Shown: positions 31,921 to 41,391 of the stretch, piece by piece
How the letters are laid out: each line of letters opens with the position of its first letter
Numbering within the stretch: position 1 is the first letter of the stretch
Notes under the pieces: generated by a model
What the model was told of the DNA's origin: nothing
Seen by the model: only the letters and a program-made list of their open reading frames with translations
Database searches by the model: none
Assembly (NCBI GenBank): GCA_045564455.1
Contig: JBJLHG010000002.1
Coordinates: 372,001 to 436,000, forward strand
Length of the DNA stretch: 64,000 nucleotides
Direction of reading: 5' to 3'
From: CASICS01 sp045564455
Lineage (GTDB): Bacteria > Pseudomonadota > Gammaproteobacteria > Magnimaribacterales > AG-339-G14
Program-made: the position numbers and the translations under genes

Positions 31921-33483
31921 ATGGATATTGAGTTACAAAAATCACTAGCTGATAGTTTGAGGTGGCGCTGTAAAAATTCTGCTGATGACATAGCAATAAA
32001 ATTTCTAGATCGAGAACAAACATACTCAGAATTTGATACCAATTCAAATTTAGTGTCGCAAGGGTTATTAAATTTTGGAATAAAAAAAGATTCAAGAGTG
32101 GCTTATTTAGCAAAAAATTCAGATTATTTCTTTGAAATATTCTATGGAGCTTTAAAGAGCAGTTCAGTTGTAGTTGGAGTAAATTGGAGATTGGCAGCAG
32201 AGGAAGTGGCTTACGTTTTAGAAGACTCAAAAAGTGAAGTGTTATTTGTTGGACCAGAATTTTTTGAAATAATTGAAAAGATAAAAGATAGACTACCTTT
32301 TTTAAAACATATTATTTCTATTGATAAAGACCATTCTGATTGGCTTTCTTATAAAAGTTGGAGAAACAATCAAGAAAATAAAGATCCATTATCAATCTCC
32401 GAAGAAAATGATGATGTAATTCAACTATATACATCTGGAACTACTGGAAATCCAAAAGGAGTTCAGCTCACTAACAGGAATTTTTCCAGCGCTACAGAAT
32501 CTACTATTGAACTTATTCCTTTTACTTCAGGAAGTATCTCAATGGTGTGTATGCCTGTTTATCATATAGCAGGAACAAATTGGGGTATTTGGGGTTTATT
32601 GCAGGGCTGTAAAAATATTATTATCCCAGAAGTTGATCCAGGTCTAATACTTGATTTAGTTGAACAAGAAGAAGTTGAACTAGTTTTATGGGTTCCTGCA
32701 GTAATTTTATTCCTACTTCAACATCCCAATGCTTCAAAGACTAATTTTAGCTCACTAAAAATGGTTATGTATGGAGCTTCTCCTATTGCTGAAGATACTG
32801 TAACCAAAGCAATTGAATTAATGAATTGTGGTTTTTACCAAGTATATGGTCTCACAGAGACCACAGGCGCCATAACTATTTTGTCAGCCGAAGATCATCC
32901 AGTTAGCAAAGGAAAACTCAGATCTTGCGGTAAACCTCTTCCAGGAGTAGAAATAAAAATAGTAGGTGAAAATGGCGAAGATCTCCCTCAAGGCGATGTT
33001 GGAGAAATAGTAACCAAGTCAAATCTAAACATGAAGGGGTACTGGAATAATGAAAAAGCAACTTCAGAATCAATTCAAAACGAATGGTTTTTTTCTGGTG
33101 ATGTGGGTTATTACGACGAAGACGGATATCTCTATATTCATGACAGAGTAAAAGATATGATTGTTTCAGGTGGAGAAAACATATATCCAGCAGAAGTGGA
33201 AAATGCACTTATGAGCAATCCTCATATATTAGATGCAGCTGTAATTGGCATACCTGACAAGAAATGGGGCGAGTCTACAAAAGCTTTTATAGTTTTAGAT
33301 TCTGAAAACGCTCTCTCAGAAGATCAAATTATTTCTTATGCTAAAGAAAAAATAGCCTCTTATAAATGTCCAAAAACTATTAATTTCATTGACGAACTTC
33401 CAAGAAATCCATCTGGAAAAGTTTTGCGTAGAGAGTTAAGAGATCCTTTTTGGAAAGATCAAGAAAGAGGGGTTGGGGGATAA
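31921..33483 (+). CDS. acyl-CoA synthetase (AMP-forming, fatty acid CoA ligase family)
   Basis: Adenylate-forming enzyme of 520 residues. The P-loop-like motif YTSGTTGNPKG is at 170-180, followed by YGLTETTGAITIL, SGDVGYYDEDGYL, the hinge HDRVKDMIVSGGENIYP and the C-terminal catalytic Lys in PRNPSGKVLRREL. It resembles medium- to long-chain fatty-acid ligases, but the acyl substrate is not decided by motifs. A good ribosome-binding site (AGGAG) lies before the ATG. It ends 4 bases from the convergent DedA gene. Confidence 0.9.
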   Translation: MDIELQKSLADSLRWRCKNSADDIAIKFLDREQTYSEFDTNSNLVSQGLLNFGIKKDSRVAYLAKNSDYFFEIFYGALKSSSVVVGVNWRLAAEEVAYVLEDSKSEVLFVGPEFFEIIEKIKDRLPFLKHIISIDKDHSDWLSYKSWRNNQENKDPLSISEENDDVIQLYTSGTTGNPKGVQLTNRNFSSATESTIELIPFTSGSISMVCMPVYHIAGTNWGIWGLLQGCKNIIIPEVDPGLILDLVEQEEVELVLWVPAVILFLLQHPNASKTNFSSLKMVMYGASPIAEDTVTKAIELMNCGFYQVYGLTETTGAITILSAEDHPVSKGKLRSCGKPLPGVEIKIVGENGEDLPQGDVGEIVTKSNLNMKGYWNNEKATSESIQNEWFFSGDVGYYDEDGYLYIHDRVKDMIVSGGENIYPAEVENALMSNPHILDAAVIGIPDKKWGESTKAFIVLDSENALSEDQIISYAKEKIASYKCPKTINFIDELPRNPSGKVLRRELRDPFWKDQERGVGG

Positions 33484-33487
33484 AAAC

Positions 33488-34078
33488 TTACTTTCTTAAA
33501 TTCATAGGATCTTTATAAACAGCATATATAGAGATTATTAAAACTGTGCCTAAAATTACATACGTAAAATATTGAACTAGAGCTATTCCTAAGAAATAAC
33601 CTGTCAAAACATAAGCGCTTGTCCAAAAAGGCGAGGCTAATATCTCAACTGGAAAGAAAACTTTAGATCTCATTCCTAAAGAACCTGCTGTTAAAGGAAT
33701 AATGCATCTTAAAGGCCCTATAAATCTTCCTAAAGCTACGCTTAATATTCCATATTTTTTCATAAATTGTTTAGCTTGAATTAAATATTGGTGATATTTT
33801 TCAGGAATCCAATCGTCAACTTTGCTGCCAATCAACTTTCCAATTAAAAAGCTTATAGAGTCTCCAATAATCATACCTAGAGTTGCATAAGCAAGAATTT
33901 CTGACCAATGAATATTTACTGATGCAGCTAGAGCGCCTATTCCAGGAACAATTAACGTAGCAGGAGTAAAAAGACCTACTAAAACAAGGGACTCTACTAA
34001 AACCAATATAAACATGGTCCAAGTTATCCAGCCTGGATTATTTTCAAGAAATTCTAGAATAGATGTAAGTTCAAACAT
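33488..34078 (-). CDS. DedA-family membrane protein
   Basis: A 196-residue inner-membrane protein with about five hydrophobic helices. Motifs of the SNARE-associated/DedA family: FTPATLIVPGIGALAA, a GDSISFLIGKLIG segment, and the helix-turn GRFIGPLRCIIPLTAGSLGM with its conserved Arg residues. DedA proteins are phospholipid scramblase or flippase-like proteins needed for envelope integrity. It is convergent with the acyl-CoA ligase gene and divergent from proA, so it is likely transcribed alone. Confidence 0.9.
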   Translation of the reverse strand: MFELTSILEFLENNPGWITWTMFILVLVESLVLVGLFTPATLIVPGIGALAASVNIHWSEILAYATLGMIIGDSISFLIGKLIGSKVDDWIPEKYHQYLIQAKQFMKKYGILSVALGRFIGPLRCIIPLTAGSLGMRSKVFFPVEILASPFWTSAYVLTGYFLGIALVQYFTYVILGTVLIISIYAVYKDPMNLRK

Positions 34079-34123
34079 TAAATTTTGTTTCTTAGGGTTA
34101 TATTTATTGCAATAATACCTTAC

Positions 34124-35386
34124 ATGACTAATAAAAATAATATTTCTGAATTATTAGAAATTACTAATAACGCTCAAGAATCTAAAAAAATTTTAAGAAC
34201 AGCTTCTAAAGAAATAAAAGATAGTGCCCTTCAGTATGCTTCTGAAAGCATTAATAGAAACAGAGATAGATTAATAAAAGCTAATTTAATAGATATGGAG
34301 CATGCTAAATCCTTGGACCTTCAGGCAAGTTTTATTGATCGGTTAAAATTAGATGATCAAAGAATTGATTCAATGATCTCTGGCCTTAATAAGGTAATAA
34401 ATTTAAATGATCCTGTGGGAGAGTTATCAAAGAGAACTACTTCTCCTTCAGGTTTCTATGTAAGTAAAATGAGAGTTCCTTTAGGCGTTATTGGGATTAT
34501 CTATGAATCAAGACCTAATGTTACAGCTGATGCTTCAGCATTATGTTTAAAGTCTGGTAATTCTTGTATTTTAAGAGGAGGATCAGAAGCTAAAAATACT
34601 AATATAGAAATAGAGAATTGCATGAAAGAAGGTTTAAAAAAATCTGGATTACCTGAAAACTCAATTCAGTTATTAAAGAATCAGGATAGAAGTCTTGTAT
34701 CGGAGCTTATTAAAATGGAAGAGTTTATAGACTTAATTATTCCTAGAGGCGGTAAAAGTTTAATTAAAGTTATTTCTAATGACTCCAAGGTTCCAGTTTT
34801 GAAACATTATGAAGGGCTTTGTCATGTTTATTTAGATGATCAAGCAAATATAACTAAGGCTCTTAAAATTTCATTAAATGCAAAAATATATCGCTATGGA
34901 ATTTGTGGGGCAATGGAAACCCTTTTAGTTTCACAAAAAATATCGAACAAAATTTTACCTGAATTAAAAGAAAACTTTGATAATCACAATGTAGAGCTCA
35001 GAGGGTGCGGACTTACTCAAAAAATAATTGAGGTTAAAGCTGCATCAATTGAAGATTGGAAAACAGAATACCTAGAACCTATTCTTTCAATAAAAATTGT
35101 AGAAAATATTAACGAAGCGATTCAACATATAAATAAATTTGGATCAGGCCATACTGATTGTATTGTTACGGAAGATGACTCTGCAAAAAATAAATTTTTG
35201 AAAGAAGTAGACTCTAGTTCAGTTATGCATAATTTACCCACTTGTTTTGCTGATGGCTTTGAATATGGCCTGGGAGCAGAAGTTGGAATTTCTACTGATA
35301 AATTACACGCAAGAGGCCCTGTTGGACTTGAAGGGTTAACTAGTCAAAAATTTATTATCGAAGGCTCAGGACAGCTTAGAAGTTAA
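34124..35386 (+). CDS. proA: glutamate-5-semialdehyde dehydrogenase
   Basis: NADPH-dependent reduction of gamma-glutamyl phosphate in proline synthesis. From ATG 34124 it has 420 residues, equal to the family norm; the frame continues up to a TTG at 34085 but those 13 residues are not homologous. Motifs: VPLGVIGIIYESRPNVTADA, SCILRGGSEA, IPRGGKSLI and the catalytic Cys261 in YGICGAMETLL. The partner proB is not in the window. It heads the nadD-rsfS-mrdA-rodA run, as in Pseudomonas. Confidence 0.96.
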   Translation: MTNKNNISELLEITNNAQESKKILRTASKEIKDSALQYASESINRNRDRLIKANLIDMEHAKSLDLQASFIDRLKLDDQRIDSMISGLNKVINLNDPVGELSKRTTSPSGFYVSKMRVPLGVIGIIYESRPNVTADASALCLKSGNSCILRGGSEAKNTNIEIENCMKEGLKKSGLPENSIQLLKNQDRSLVSELIKMEEFIDLIIPRGGKSLIKVISNDSKVPVLKHYEGLCHVYLDDQANITKALKISLNAKIYRYGICGAMETLLVSQKISNKILPELKENFDNHNVELRGCGLTQKIIEVKAASIEDWKTEYLEPILSIKIVENINEAIQHINKFGSGHTDCIVTEDDSAKNKFLKEVDSSSVMHNLPTCFADGFEYGLGAEVGISTDKLHARGPVGLEGLTSQKFIIEGSGQLRS

Positions 35387-35392
35387 TATTCA

Positions 35393-36025
35393 ATGTCTAA
35401 AACAATTGGAATATTTGGAGGTGCATTTGATCCAGTTCATTATGGACACACTGAGAGTATATTAAACCTTCAAAAAAAAATAAATTTTAAAAAAATTCAT
35501 ATTATCCCTTGCAGTATTCCGGTTTTGAAAGATTCTTTGATGGCAAAGCCTAATGAAAGACTAAAAATGTTAGAAATGGCTTTTGAAAAGTATCCTGATT
35601 TATTAATAGACGACAGAGAAATAACTAAAGGAGGAATTTCTTATACCTTTGAAACTTTAAAAAGTATTAAAAAGGATTACCCTGAGGAAAAACATTTCTC
35701 TTTTATTATGGGTTTGGATGCTTTTTTAAACTTTAAGAATTGGAAAAATTGGACAGAGATTTTAGAAATGTGTTCAATTATCATCTTACAAAGGCCAAAA
35801 TATAATTTACCGAAAAATCTTTTTATAGAATTCAAAAATTCTATTACTGAGGATGTTGAGGAATTCTTAAAATCTCATGGAAAAATACTTTTTACAAATA
35901 TTTCAGTTATAGATATTTCGTCATCTCAATTGCGAGAGGATTTTAAGTCAAACCATTTTAATAAAGATAAAATAGATCAAAGCGTGATTAGTTATATTGA
36001 AAATAACGCTCTATATAGTAAATAA
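35393..36025 (+). CDS. nadD: nicotinate-nucleotide adenylyltransferase
   Basis: Forms deamido-NAD from nicotinate mononucleotide and ATP. The 210-residue protein has the nucleotidyltransferase motif GGAFDPVHYGHT (9-20; HxGH is His16-His19), SFIMGLDAFLNFKNWKNW, and the second motif ISSSQLRED near the C-terminus. It follows proA by 6 bases and touches rsfS without a gap, the standard order. Confidence 0.96.
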   Translation: MSKTIGIFGGAFDPVHYGHTESILNLQKKINFKKIHIIPCSIPVLKDSLMAKPNERLKMLEMAFEKYPDLLIDDREITKGGISYTFETLKSIKKDYPEEKHFSFIMGLDAFLNFKNWKNWTEILEMCSIIILQRPKYNLPKNLFIEFKNSITEDVEEFLKSHGKILFTNISVIDISSSQLREDFKSNHFNKDKIDQSVISYIENNALYSK

Positions 36026-36349
36026 ATGAAGAAAACTTCAAGAAATTTAATAGTAAGAAGCCTTGAAGATCTTAAGGCAATTGACACACAGATATTAGAT
36101 CTTACTGGAATTAATTCCTTTACCGACCATTTGATCATCACAACAGGGACCTCTTCACCTCACATATCGGCAATATCAAAAAAACTCTATGGGGAGTTAA
36201 AAAAAAATAAAATCCCAGTTTATGGTTTCGAAGGGAAGGGCTCTAAAGAATGGGTTCTTCTAGATTTGGGAGAAATAGTAATAAATATAATGTCTTCTTC
36301 TGCTAGAGAATTATACGATCTAGAAAGTCTCTGGGATCCATCTCTCTAA
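36026..36349 (+). CDS. rsfS: ribosome silencing factor RsfS
   Basis: Binds ribosomal protein L14 and blocks subunit joining when nutrients are scarce. The 107 residues include the family features ALEDLKAIDTQ-like start, DHLIITTGTSSPHISAI, YGFEGKGSKEWVLLDLGEIVINIM and the C-terminal ARELYDLESLW. It follows nadD directly. rlmH, which normally lies between rsfS and mrdA, is absent: the mrdA ATG overlaps the rsfS stop by one base. Confidence 0.95.
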   Translation: MKKTSRNLIVRSLEDLKAIDTQILDLTGINSFTDHLIITTGTSSPHISAISKKLYGELKKNKIPVYGFEGKGSKEWVLLDLGEIVINIMSSSARELYDLESLWDPSL

Positions 36350-38166
36350 TGAGTTCTTTCTTAAATAAAAAACCTAAAAATATTAATGAAGTATCTAGGA
36401 TAATAATTTTCCTATCGCCGTTTGCTATTCTTCTAATTTTTGCTTTAGTTCAAATAATTAATTTAACTCTCATAAAGGGAGAAGATTTTAAGACTCAAGC
36501 TGACTCGAACAGAATTTATCAATCGAAAATATACCCAAAAAGAGGATTTATTTTTGACACTAATAATATTTTGTTAGCTGAAAATATAATTCAACAAGAT
36601 TTAAAAATTACTCTTGAGTACGTTGAGGAAATTGATCTTATCTTGACTAAAATTTCTAATGTTTTAGACATAGATTATAAAATTTTAGAGAAAAATTTTT
36701 TTTTAAGATTTTCTAAGGATAATCCTCTGGAACCTTTTACATTAATTAAAAATCTTACAGAAGAACAAATTGCAAAAATAAGCGTTAATTTATCTGAACT
36801 TCCAGGAACAGAAATAGAAGCTTCTTTTTCCAGGAATGTAGTTCACGACGAGATTTCTGCTCCAGTGATTGGATACGTAGGAAATATCTCCAAAGAAGAT
36901 ATCTCTAAAAATCTAAAATTAAAAAAATTTACTAATCAGCAAGTCGGTAAAGCAGGAATAGAAAGAGACTTTGATCCTATATTGCGCGGAAAGATTGGTT
37001 TTAGAGTCCAAGAAAGAGATTCTAAAGGTCAATTAATTAAAAATATATCAATTGACCCTCCAGAAAATGGAAGGGACTTAAGGCTTTCAATAGATATCAA
37101 TTTACAAAAAAAACTATATAAAGAATTCAAGGGAAGAAAAGGAGCTTTAGTAGCAATTGAGCCTAAAACAGGCTTAATAAGAGCGCTAATAAGCTCACCC
37201 TCATATGACCCTAATTTGCTAAATACTATTAATAATATTGGAAAGGTAAAACAGCTTTTTTCAGATCAAAATAGCCCATTATTTAACAGAGCAATTGCAG
37301 GTCAATATCCTCCAGCTTCTACACTAAAACCATTTGTTGGTTTGGCAGCCTTAGAAGCAAACTCAATAACTTGGGATGCTGAAATTATTGATTCGGGAGA
37401 ATATTATGTAGAAGGAGATGAGCGTCCTTACAAAGGCTGGAAAGATGGAGGTCATGGGATAGTTAATATGAAAAAAGCTATCGTAGAATCATCGGATGTT
37501 TATTTTTATTCACTTGCTTATGATTTAACTATAGGAAATCTATCTCCATTTCTACAAAAGTTTGGATTTGGCTCTACAAGTGGATTAACTCAGAATGAGA
37601 GTAAAGGTGTTTTGCCTTCTAAAAAATGGAAATTAGGCTATGTAGGGGACTTTTGGTTTAAGGGAGACACAATCAATATGGGAATTGGCCAAGGCTATAT
37701 TTCAGCGACGCCGATTCAAATTGCAGTTGCCTATTCTGTTTTAGCTAACAAGGGTGAATTAATACAGCCTAGAATCATTGAATCTATTGGAAATAATGAA
37801 ACTCTAAAAATATCCAAGGAACTAATTCAAATATCTGATAAAAAGAATTGGGATAGAATTGAAAGCGCTCTAATAGGGGTGGTGGAAGCCTCGAATGGAA
37901 CTGCCCAAAATATTTTTAAAAACAATATTAGAATTGCAGGTAAAACTGGAACAGCTCAGGTGAAAAGTATTAATGATAAGGAGTATGAACTGATCAGAGA
38001 AAATGAAGCACTTAGAGATCATGCTCTTTTCGTTGGATATGGACCTGTTAAAAATCCAAGTTTGACTGTTGTTGCAATTATAGAAAACGGAGAATCAGGA
38101 AGTGCCGTTGCTGCTCCATTAGTTAGGTCAGCTATAGATTACTACGTTGATAATTATGAGAAATAG
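36349..38166 (+). CDS. mrdA: penicillin-binding protein 2 (PBP2), elongasome transpeptidase
   Basis: Class B penicillin-binding protein that crosslinks lateral-wall peptidoglycan with RodA. It has 605 residues: one N-terminal membrane helix (about 19-40), a dimerisation domain, and the transpeptidase domain with SxxK at Ser324-Lys327 (PASTLKP), SSD in ESSDVYFYS and KTG in AGKTGTAQV. It resembles PBP2 rather than PBP3 because its direct partner is rodA, whose start lies inside its last codons. Confidence 0.96.
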   Translation: MSSFLNKKPKNINEVSRIIIFLSPFAILLIFALVQIINLTLIKGEDFKTQADSNRIYQSKIYPKRGFIFDTNNILLAENIIQQDLKITLEYVEEIDLILTKISNVLDIDYKILEKNFFLRFSKDNPLEPFTLIKNLTEEQIAKISVNLSELPGTEIEASFSRNVVHDEISAPVIGYVGNISKEDISKNLKLKKFTNQQVGKAGIERDFDPILRGKIGFRVQERDSKGQLIKNISIDPPENGRDLRLSIDINLQKKLYKEFKGRKGALVAIEPKTGLIRALISSPSYDPNLLNTINNIGKVKQLFSDQNSPLFNRAIAGQYPPASTLKPFVGLAALEANSITWDAEIIDSGEYYVEGDERPYKGWKDGGHGIVNMKKAIVESSDVYFYSLAYDLTIGNLSPFLQKFGFGSTSGLTQNESKGVLPSKKWKLGYVGDFWFKGDTINMGIGQGYISATPIQIAVAYSVLANKGELIQPRIIESIGNNETLKISKELIQISDKKNWDRIESALIGVVEASNGTAQNIFKNNIRIAGKTGTAQVKSINDKEYELIRENEALRDHALFVGYGPVKNPSLTVVAIIENGESGSAVAAPLVRSAIDYYVDNYEK

Positions 38167-39259
38167 CCCTTTAAGCTTTTCTGTCAACCTCAGAATGTCC
38201 TCTAGCGGAAGACAATTTTCTTTTGATAACTGGATTTTATTTAGTGTTTTAATTTTAAGTCTTTTTGGGTTGGCAATGATATATAGCTCAAGTCATTCTT
38301 TGGAAATGACTATAAGACAGGGCGTTTATCTGATTATTGGTTTTGTTGGATTATTCCTCTTGGCAATTTCTAATTTTAGAAAAATGGAAATTTTTTATTT
38401 ACATAGTTTTTGGGTAGGTTTAATTCTTCTTATTATAGTCTTGCTTATTCCTTCAAATGGAGAAGAAACAAAAAGATGGATAGATGTTGGTATTTTTACT
38501 CTTCAGCCTTCTGAATTAATGAGGTTTATTTTGCCAATATCGGCTGCATCTTTTTTAACAAGACATCCAGTTACAAAATCTAAAGATTGGTGGTTTGTAA
38601 TTTTTATAGCTTTCTTATCTTTTTATCTAGTCTCAATTCAGCCTGATTTAGGAACTTCATTGATTGTCTTGTTATCAGGATTATTACCTGTTGTAATTTC
38701 TGGATTTCCTTGGGTGTATATAATTTACGGAAGTTTGATAGCTATATTTTCTCTTCCAATTTTATGGTTCAGCCTTTTGGAATATCAAAAACAGAGAGTA
38801 CTAACCCTATTTAATCCTGAAGCAGATATTTATGGAGCAGGTTGGAATATAGTTCAATCAAAAATAGCTGTGGGATCAGGAGGCCTTACTGGAAAAGGCT
38901 ATCTTCATGGAACTCAAAGTCAACTAAATTTTATTCCAGAAAGCCATTCTGATTTCATTTTTGCTGTAATTGCTGAAGAATTTGGTCTCCTTGGAGTTGT
39001 TTTGTTATTTTTATTATATGGACTTCTTATATATAGACTTTTATTAGTTTCATTCTTAAGTTCAAATAGATTTGCAAAAATTGTTTCAGGAACTCTATCC
39101 ATAGTTCTTTTGGCATATATATCTATAAATATTTCTATGGTTATTGGTTTATTACCTGTTGTTGGAATGCCCTTGCCTTTTATTAGCCAAGGTGGAACAG
39201 CATTAATAGTAAATATGTTTACAATAGGTATTATTTTATCTCTAAGGAAAGAAGCTTAA
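38156..39259 (+). CDS. rodA: rod-shape-determining protein RodA (SEDS glycosyltransferase)
   Basis: SEDS-family lipid-II polymerase working with PBP2. It has ten predicted helices and the family motifs IDVGIFTLQPSELMR, SIQPDLGTSL, WNIVQSKIAVGSGGLTGKG, FIPESHSDFIFAVIAEEFG and PLPFISQGGTALIVN. ATG 38156 is chosen, giving 367 residues and an 11-base overlap with mrdA. The frame extends to a TTG at 38147, and ATG 38195 is a later option; all three keep the membrane domain intact. Confidence 0.95.
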   Translation: MRNSPLSFSVNLRMSSSGRQFSFDNWILFSVLILSLFGLAMIYSSSHSLEMTIRQGVYLIIGFVGLFLLAISNFRKMEIFYLHSFWVGLILLIIVLLIPSNGEETKRWIDVGIFTLQPSELMRFILPISAASFLTRHPVTKSKDWWFVIFIAFLSFYLVSIQPDLGTSLIVLLSGLLPVVISGFPWVYIIYGSLIAIFSLPILWFSLLEYQKQRVLTLFNPEADIYGAGWNIVQSKIAVGSGGLTGKGYLHGTQSQLNFIPESHSDFIFAVIAEEFGLLGVVLLFLLYGLLIYRLLLVSFLSSNRFAKIVSGTLSIVLLAYISINISMVIGLLPVVGMPLPFISQGGTALIVNMFTIGIILSLRKEA

Positions 39260-40237
39260 GTGAAATCTTTAAAAACCATTTTTTTTACTATTACAATATT
39301 TTTGAGTTCATATTCTCACGCAAATTATCTTGACAGAAATGAGGTTCATGATTTTGTAGACTATCTTGTTAAGAAACATAATTTTGAAAAAAATTATTTA
39401 TTAGGTATTTTTTCAAAAACAGAAAAACAACAAAAAATAATTGATTTAATGAACAATCCTTCTGAGAAAGTTACATCTTGGGATAGATATAAAAAAAGAG
39501 TTTCTCTTACTAGAATTCAAAATGGAGTGAGATTTTTAACTGTTTATAAAAAATGGTTTGATAAAGCTGAAGACGTTTATGGTGTTCCTAGAGAAGTTAT
39601 TGCCTCAATAATAGGATTAGAAACTAACTACGGAGGCTACAAAGGAAGAACAAGAGTCATAGATGCTCTCACCACAGCTGCGTTTGATTATCCAAGAAGA
39701 AGAGATTTTTTTAGAATTCAGCTAGAAGAATATTTTCTTTTAACAAGAGAAGAAGGTTTTGATCCTCTAGAAATAAAAGGTTCATATGCAGGAGCAATGG
39801 GGTTTGTGCAATTCATGCCTGACAATTATAGAAAATTAGCTGTAGATTTTGATGGAGATAATAATAAAGATATTTTATCTAATCCGGCAGATGCTATTGG
39901 AAGCGTTGCAAATTTTTTGAGTTCAAATAAAGGAAATAAAAGAGGTTGGGACCGAAATGGTTTCATTGCTATCGAGGCTTTGCCAAAAAAATATAAAAAA
40001 AATATAAAATCCTCATTTAAATTAAAATCTCTCAAAGAATTGGATATAACAGCTGATGCAGATTTAAACCCAGAAAAAAATTATATACAAATTTCTCTTT
40101 TTCCTAATGACGAGCTTAAAGATGAGTATTGGTTAGGAGATAAAAATCTTTACGCAATTACAAGATATAATCCAAGTTCTAAATATGCTATGTCAGTTTT
40201 TCTGTTAAGCAGAGAACTTAAAAATATAGGCAACTAA
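39260..40237 (+). CDS. mltB: lytic murein transglycosylase B
   Basis: Cleaves peptidoglycan glycan strands with anhydro-product formation. The 325-residue protein has a signal-like N-terminus ending SSYSHA without a lipobox cysteine, so it looks soluble periplasmic. The catalytic Glu121 lies in IIGLETNYGGYKG, and AGAMGFVQFMPDNYR is the second family motif (GH103). It starts with GTG directly after the rodA stop, with AAGGAAAG upstream. rlpA, which often accompanies it, is not present before dacA. Confidence 0.93.
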   Translation: MKSLKTIFFTITIFLSSYSHANYLDRNEVHDFVDYLVKKHNFEKNYLLGIFSKTEKQQKIIDLMNNPSEKVTSWDRYKKRVSLTRIQNGVRFLTVYKKWFDKAEDVYGVPREVIASIIGLETNYGGYKGRTRVIDALTTAAFDYPRRRDFFRIQLEEYFLLTREEGFDPLEIKGSYAGAMGFVQFMPDNYRKLAVDFDGDNNKDILSNPADAIGSVANFLSSNKGNKRGWDRNGFIAIEALPKKYKKNIKSSFKLKSLKELDITADADLNPEKNYIQISLFPNDELKDEYWLGDKNLYAITRYNPSSKYAMSVFLLSRELKNIGN

Positions 40238-40239
40238 TT

Positions 40240-41391
40240 ATGAAAAATATTTTTATTACCTTCTTACTATTGAGCTCAAACCTTTTCTCACAAGCTTTGA
40301 TTCCAAACCCTCCAGAAGTTTCAGCCTCTAGTTATCTTCTGCTAGATGCAAAAACTCTAACTGTAATATCTTCAAGTGAAGCCGATCAATCTACTGGCCT
40401 TGCAAGTATTACAAAAATAATGACTGCTTATGTCGTCTCTGATCAAATTTCCAAAGGTTTTATTTCTTTAGAAACGATGGTCGATATTAGTGTTGATTGT
40501 TGGAAAATGGAAGGCTCTAAGATGTTTATAAGAGAGGGAACTCAGGTTTCAGTATCAGATTTACTTAAAGGGATAGTAGTTCAGTCAGGAAATGATGCTA
40601 GTTGCGCTCTTGCTGAAAAAATTGCGGGATCCCAATCAGCTTTTGCCGATTTAATGAATAATTATGCTGAGCAATTAGAGCTTGATAACTCAAATTTTAT
40701 CAATCCCACTGGACTTCCTGATGTAAATCATTATTCAACTGCAAATGATATTGCAAAGTTAAGCATAGCTCTAATAAATGATTTTCCTGAGACATATGTA
40801 TTGTTTAAAGAGAAGCAATTTACTTTTAATAATATTAAACAGCTCAACAGAAATAGTCTTTTATGGCAAGACGATTCCATCGATGGCATAAAAACTGGAC
40901 ATACAAGTGATGCAGGATATTGTTTGGTAGCTTCTGCAAAAAGAGGAGATATGAGGCTCATTGCTATTGTTTTAAATAGCGCTTCCGAAAAGACAAGACT
41001 TCAAGATAGTAGAAGATTATTAGATTATGGTTTTAGGTTTTTTAAAACAAAAAAAATATTAGATAAATATCAGCAAGTTACTACTGTAGATGTTTGGGCA
41101 GGAACAGATGAAAAATTAGTTTTAGGTCCTAGTTCAGATATTTATTTAACTTTAACAAAGCCTCAATTTAAGAATTTAGAAGTCATAGCGTCTAAGAATT
41201 TAGGCATAAAAGCTCCTATTATTGAAGGACAGGCAATAGATTCTATGGATGTAGTAATTGAAGGTAAAGTTCATTCGTCTTTTGAATTAGTAGCAATTTC
41301 AAACGTAAACTCAAAAGGGTTTATAAGATCTTCATTTGAAGCGTTAGCTTTTTATGTTTACAGTTTTTTTATGCAAGATGAAGTTAAATAA
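40240..41391 (+). CDS. dacA: D-alanyl-D-alanine carboxypeptidase (PBP5/6 type)
   Basis: Trims the terminal D-Ala from peptidoglycan stem peptides. 383 residues: signal peptide (1-18), SxxK at Ser56-Lys59 (ASITKIM), SGN at 116-118 and KTG at 218-220 (GIKTGHTSDAG). The beta-rich PBP5 C-terminal domain follows, then an amphipathic membrane-anchoring tail (SFEALAFYVYSFFM). All features of a functional DacA are present. It starts 2 bases after mltB and shares one base with the next gene. Confidence 0.96.
   Translation: MKNIFITFLLLSSNLFSQALIPNPPEVSASSYLLLDAKTLTVISSSEADQSTGLASITKIMTAYVVSDQISKGFISLETMVDISVDCWKMEGSKMFIREGTQVSVSDLLKGIVVQSGNDASCALAEKIAGSQSAFADLMNNYAEQLELDNSNFINPTGLPDVNHYSTANDIAKLSIALINDFPETYVLFKEKQFTFNNIKQLNRNSLLWQDDSIDGIKTGHTSDAGYCLVASAKRGDMRLIAIVLNSASEKTRLQDSRRLLDYGFRFFKTKKILDKYQQVTTVDVWAGTDEKLVLGPSSDIYLTLTKPQFKNLEVIASKNLGIKAPIIEGQAIDSMDVVIEGKVHSSFELVAISNVNSKGFIRSSFEALAFYVYSFFMQDEVK

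Noticed and set aside
31835..32230. Minus-strand frame of 131 codons rich in Leu and Asn
   Set aside because: It is the shadow of the dut end and the acyl-CoA ligase start, whose conserved motifs prove the plus frame.
32918..33208. Minus-strand frame of 96 codons rich in Leu and His
   Set aside because: It lies opposite the conserved C-terminal motifs of the acyl-CoA ligase and has no supporting signals.
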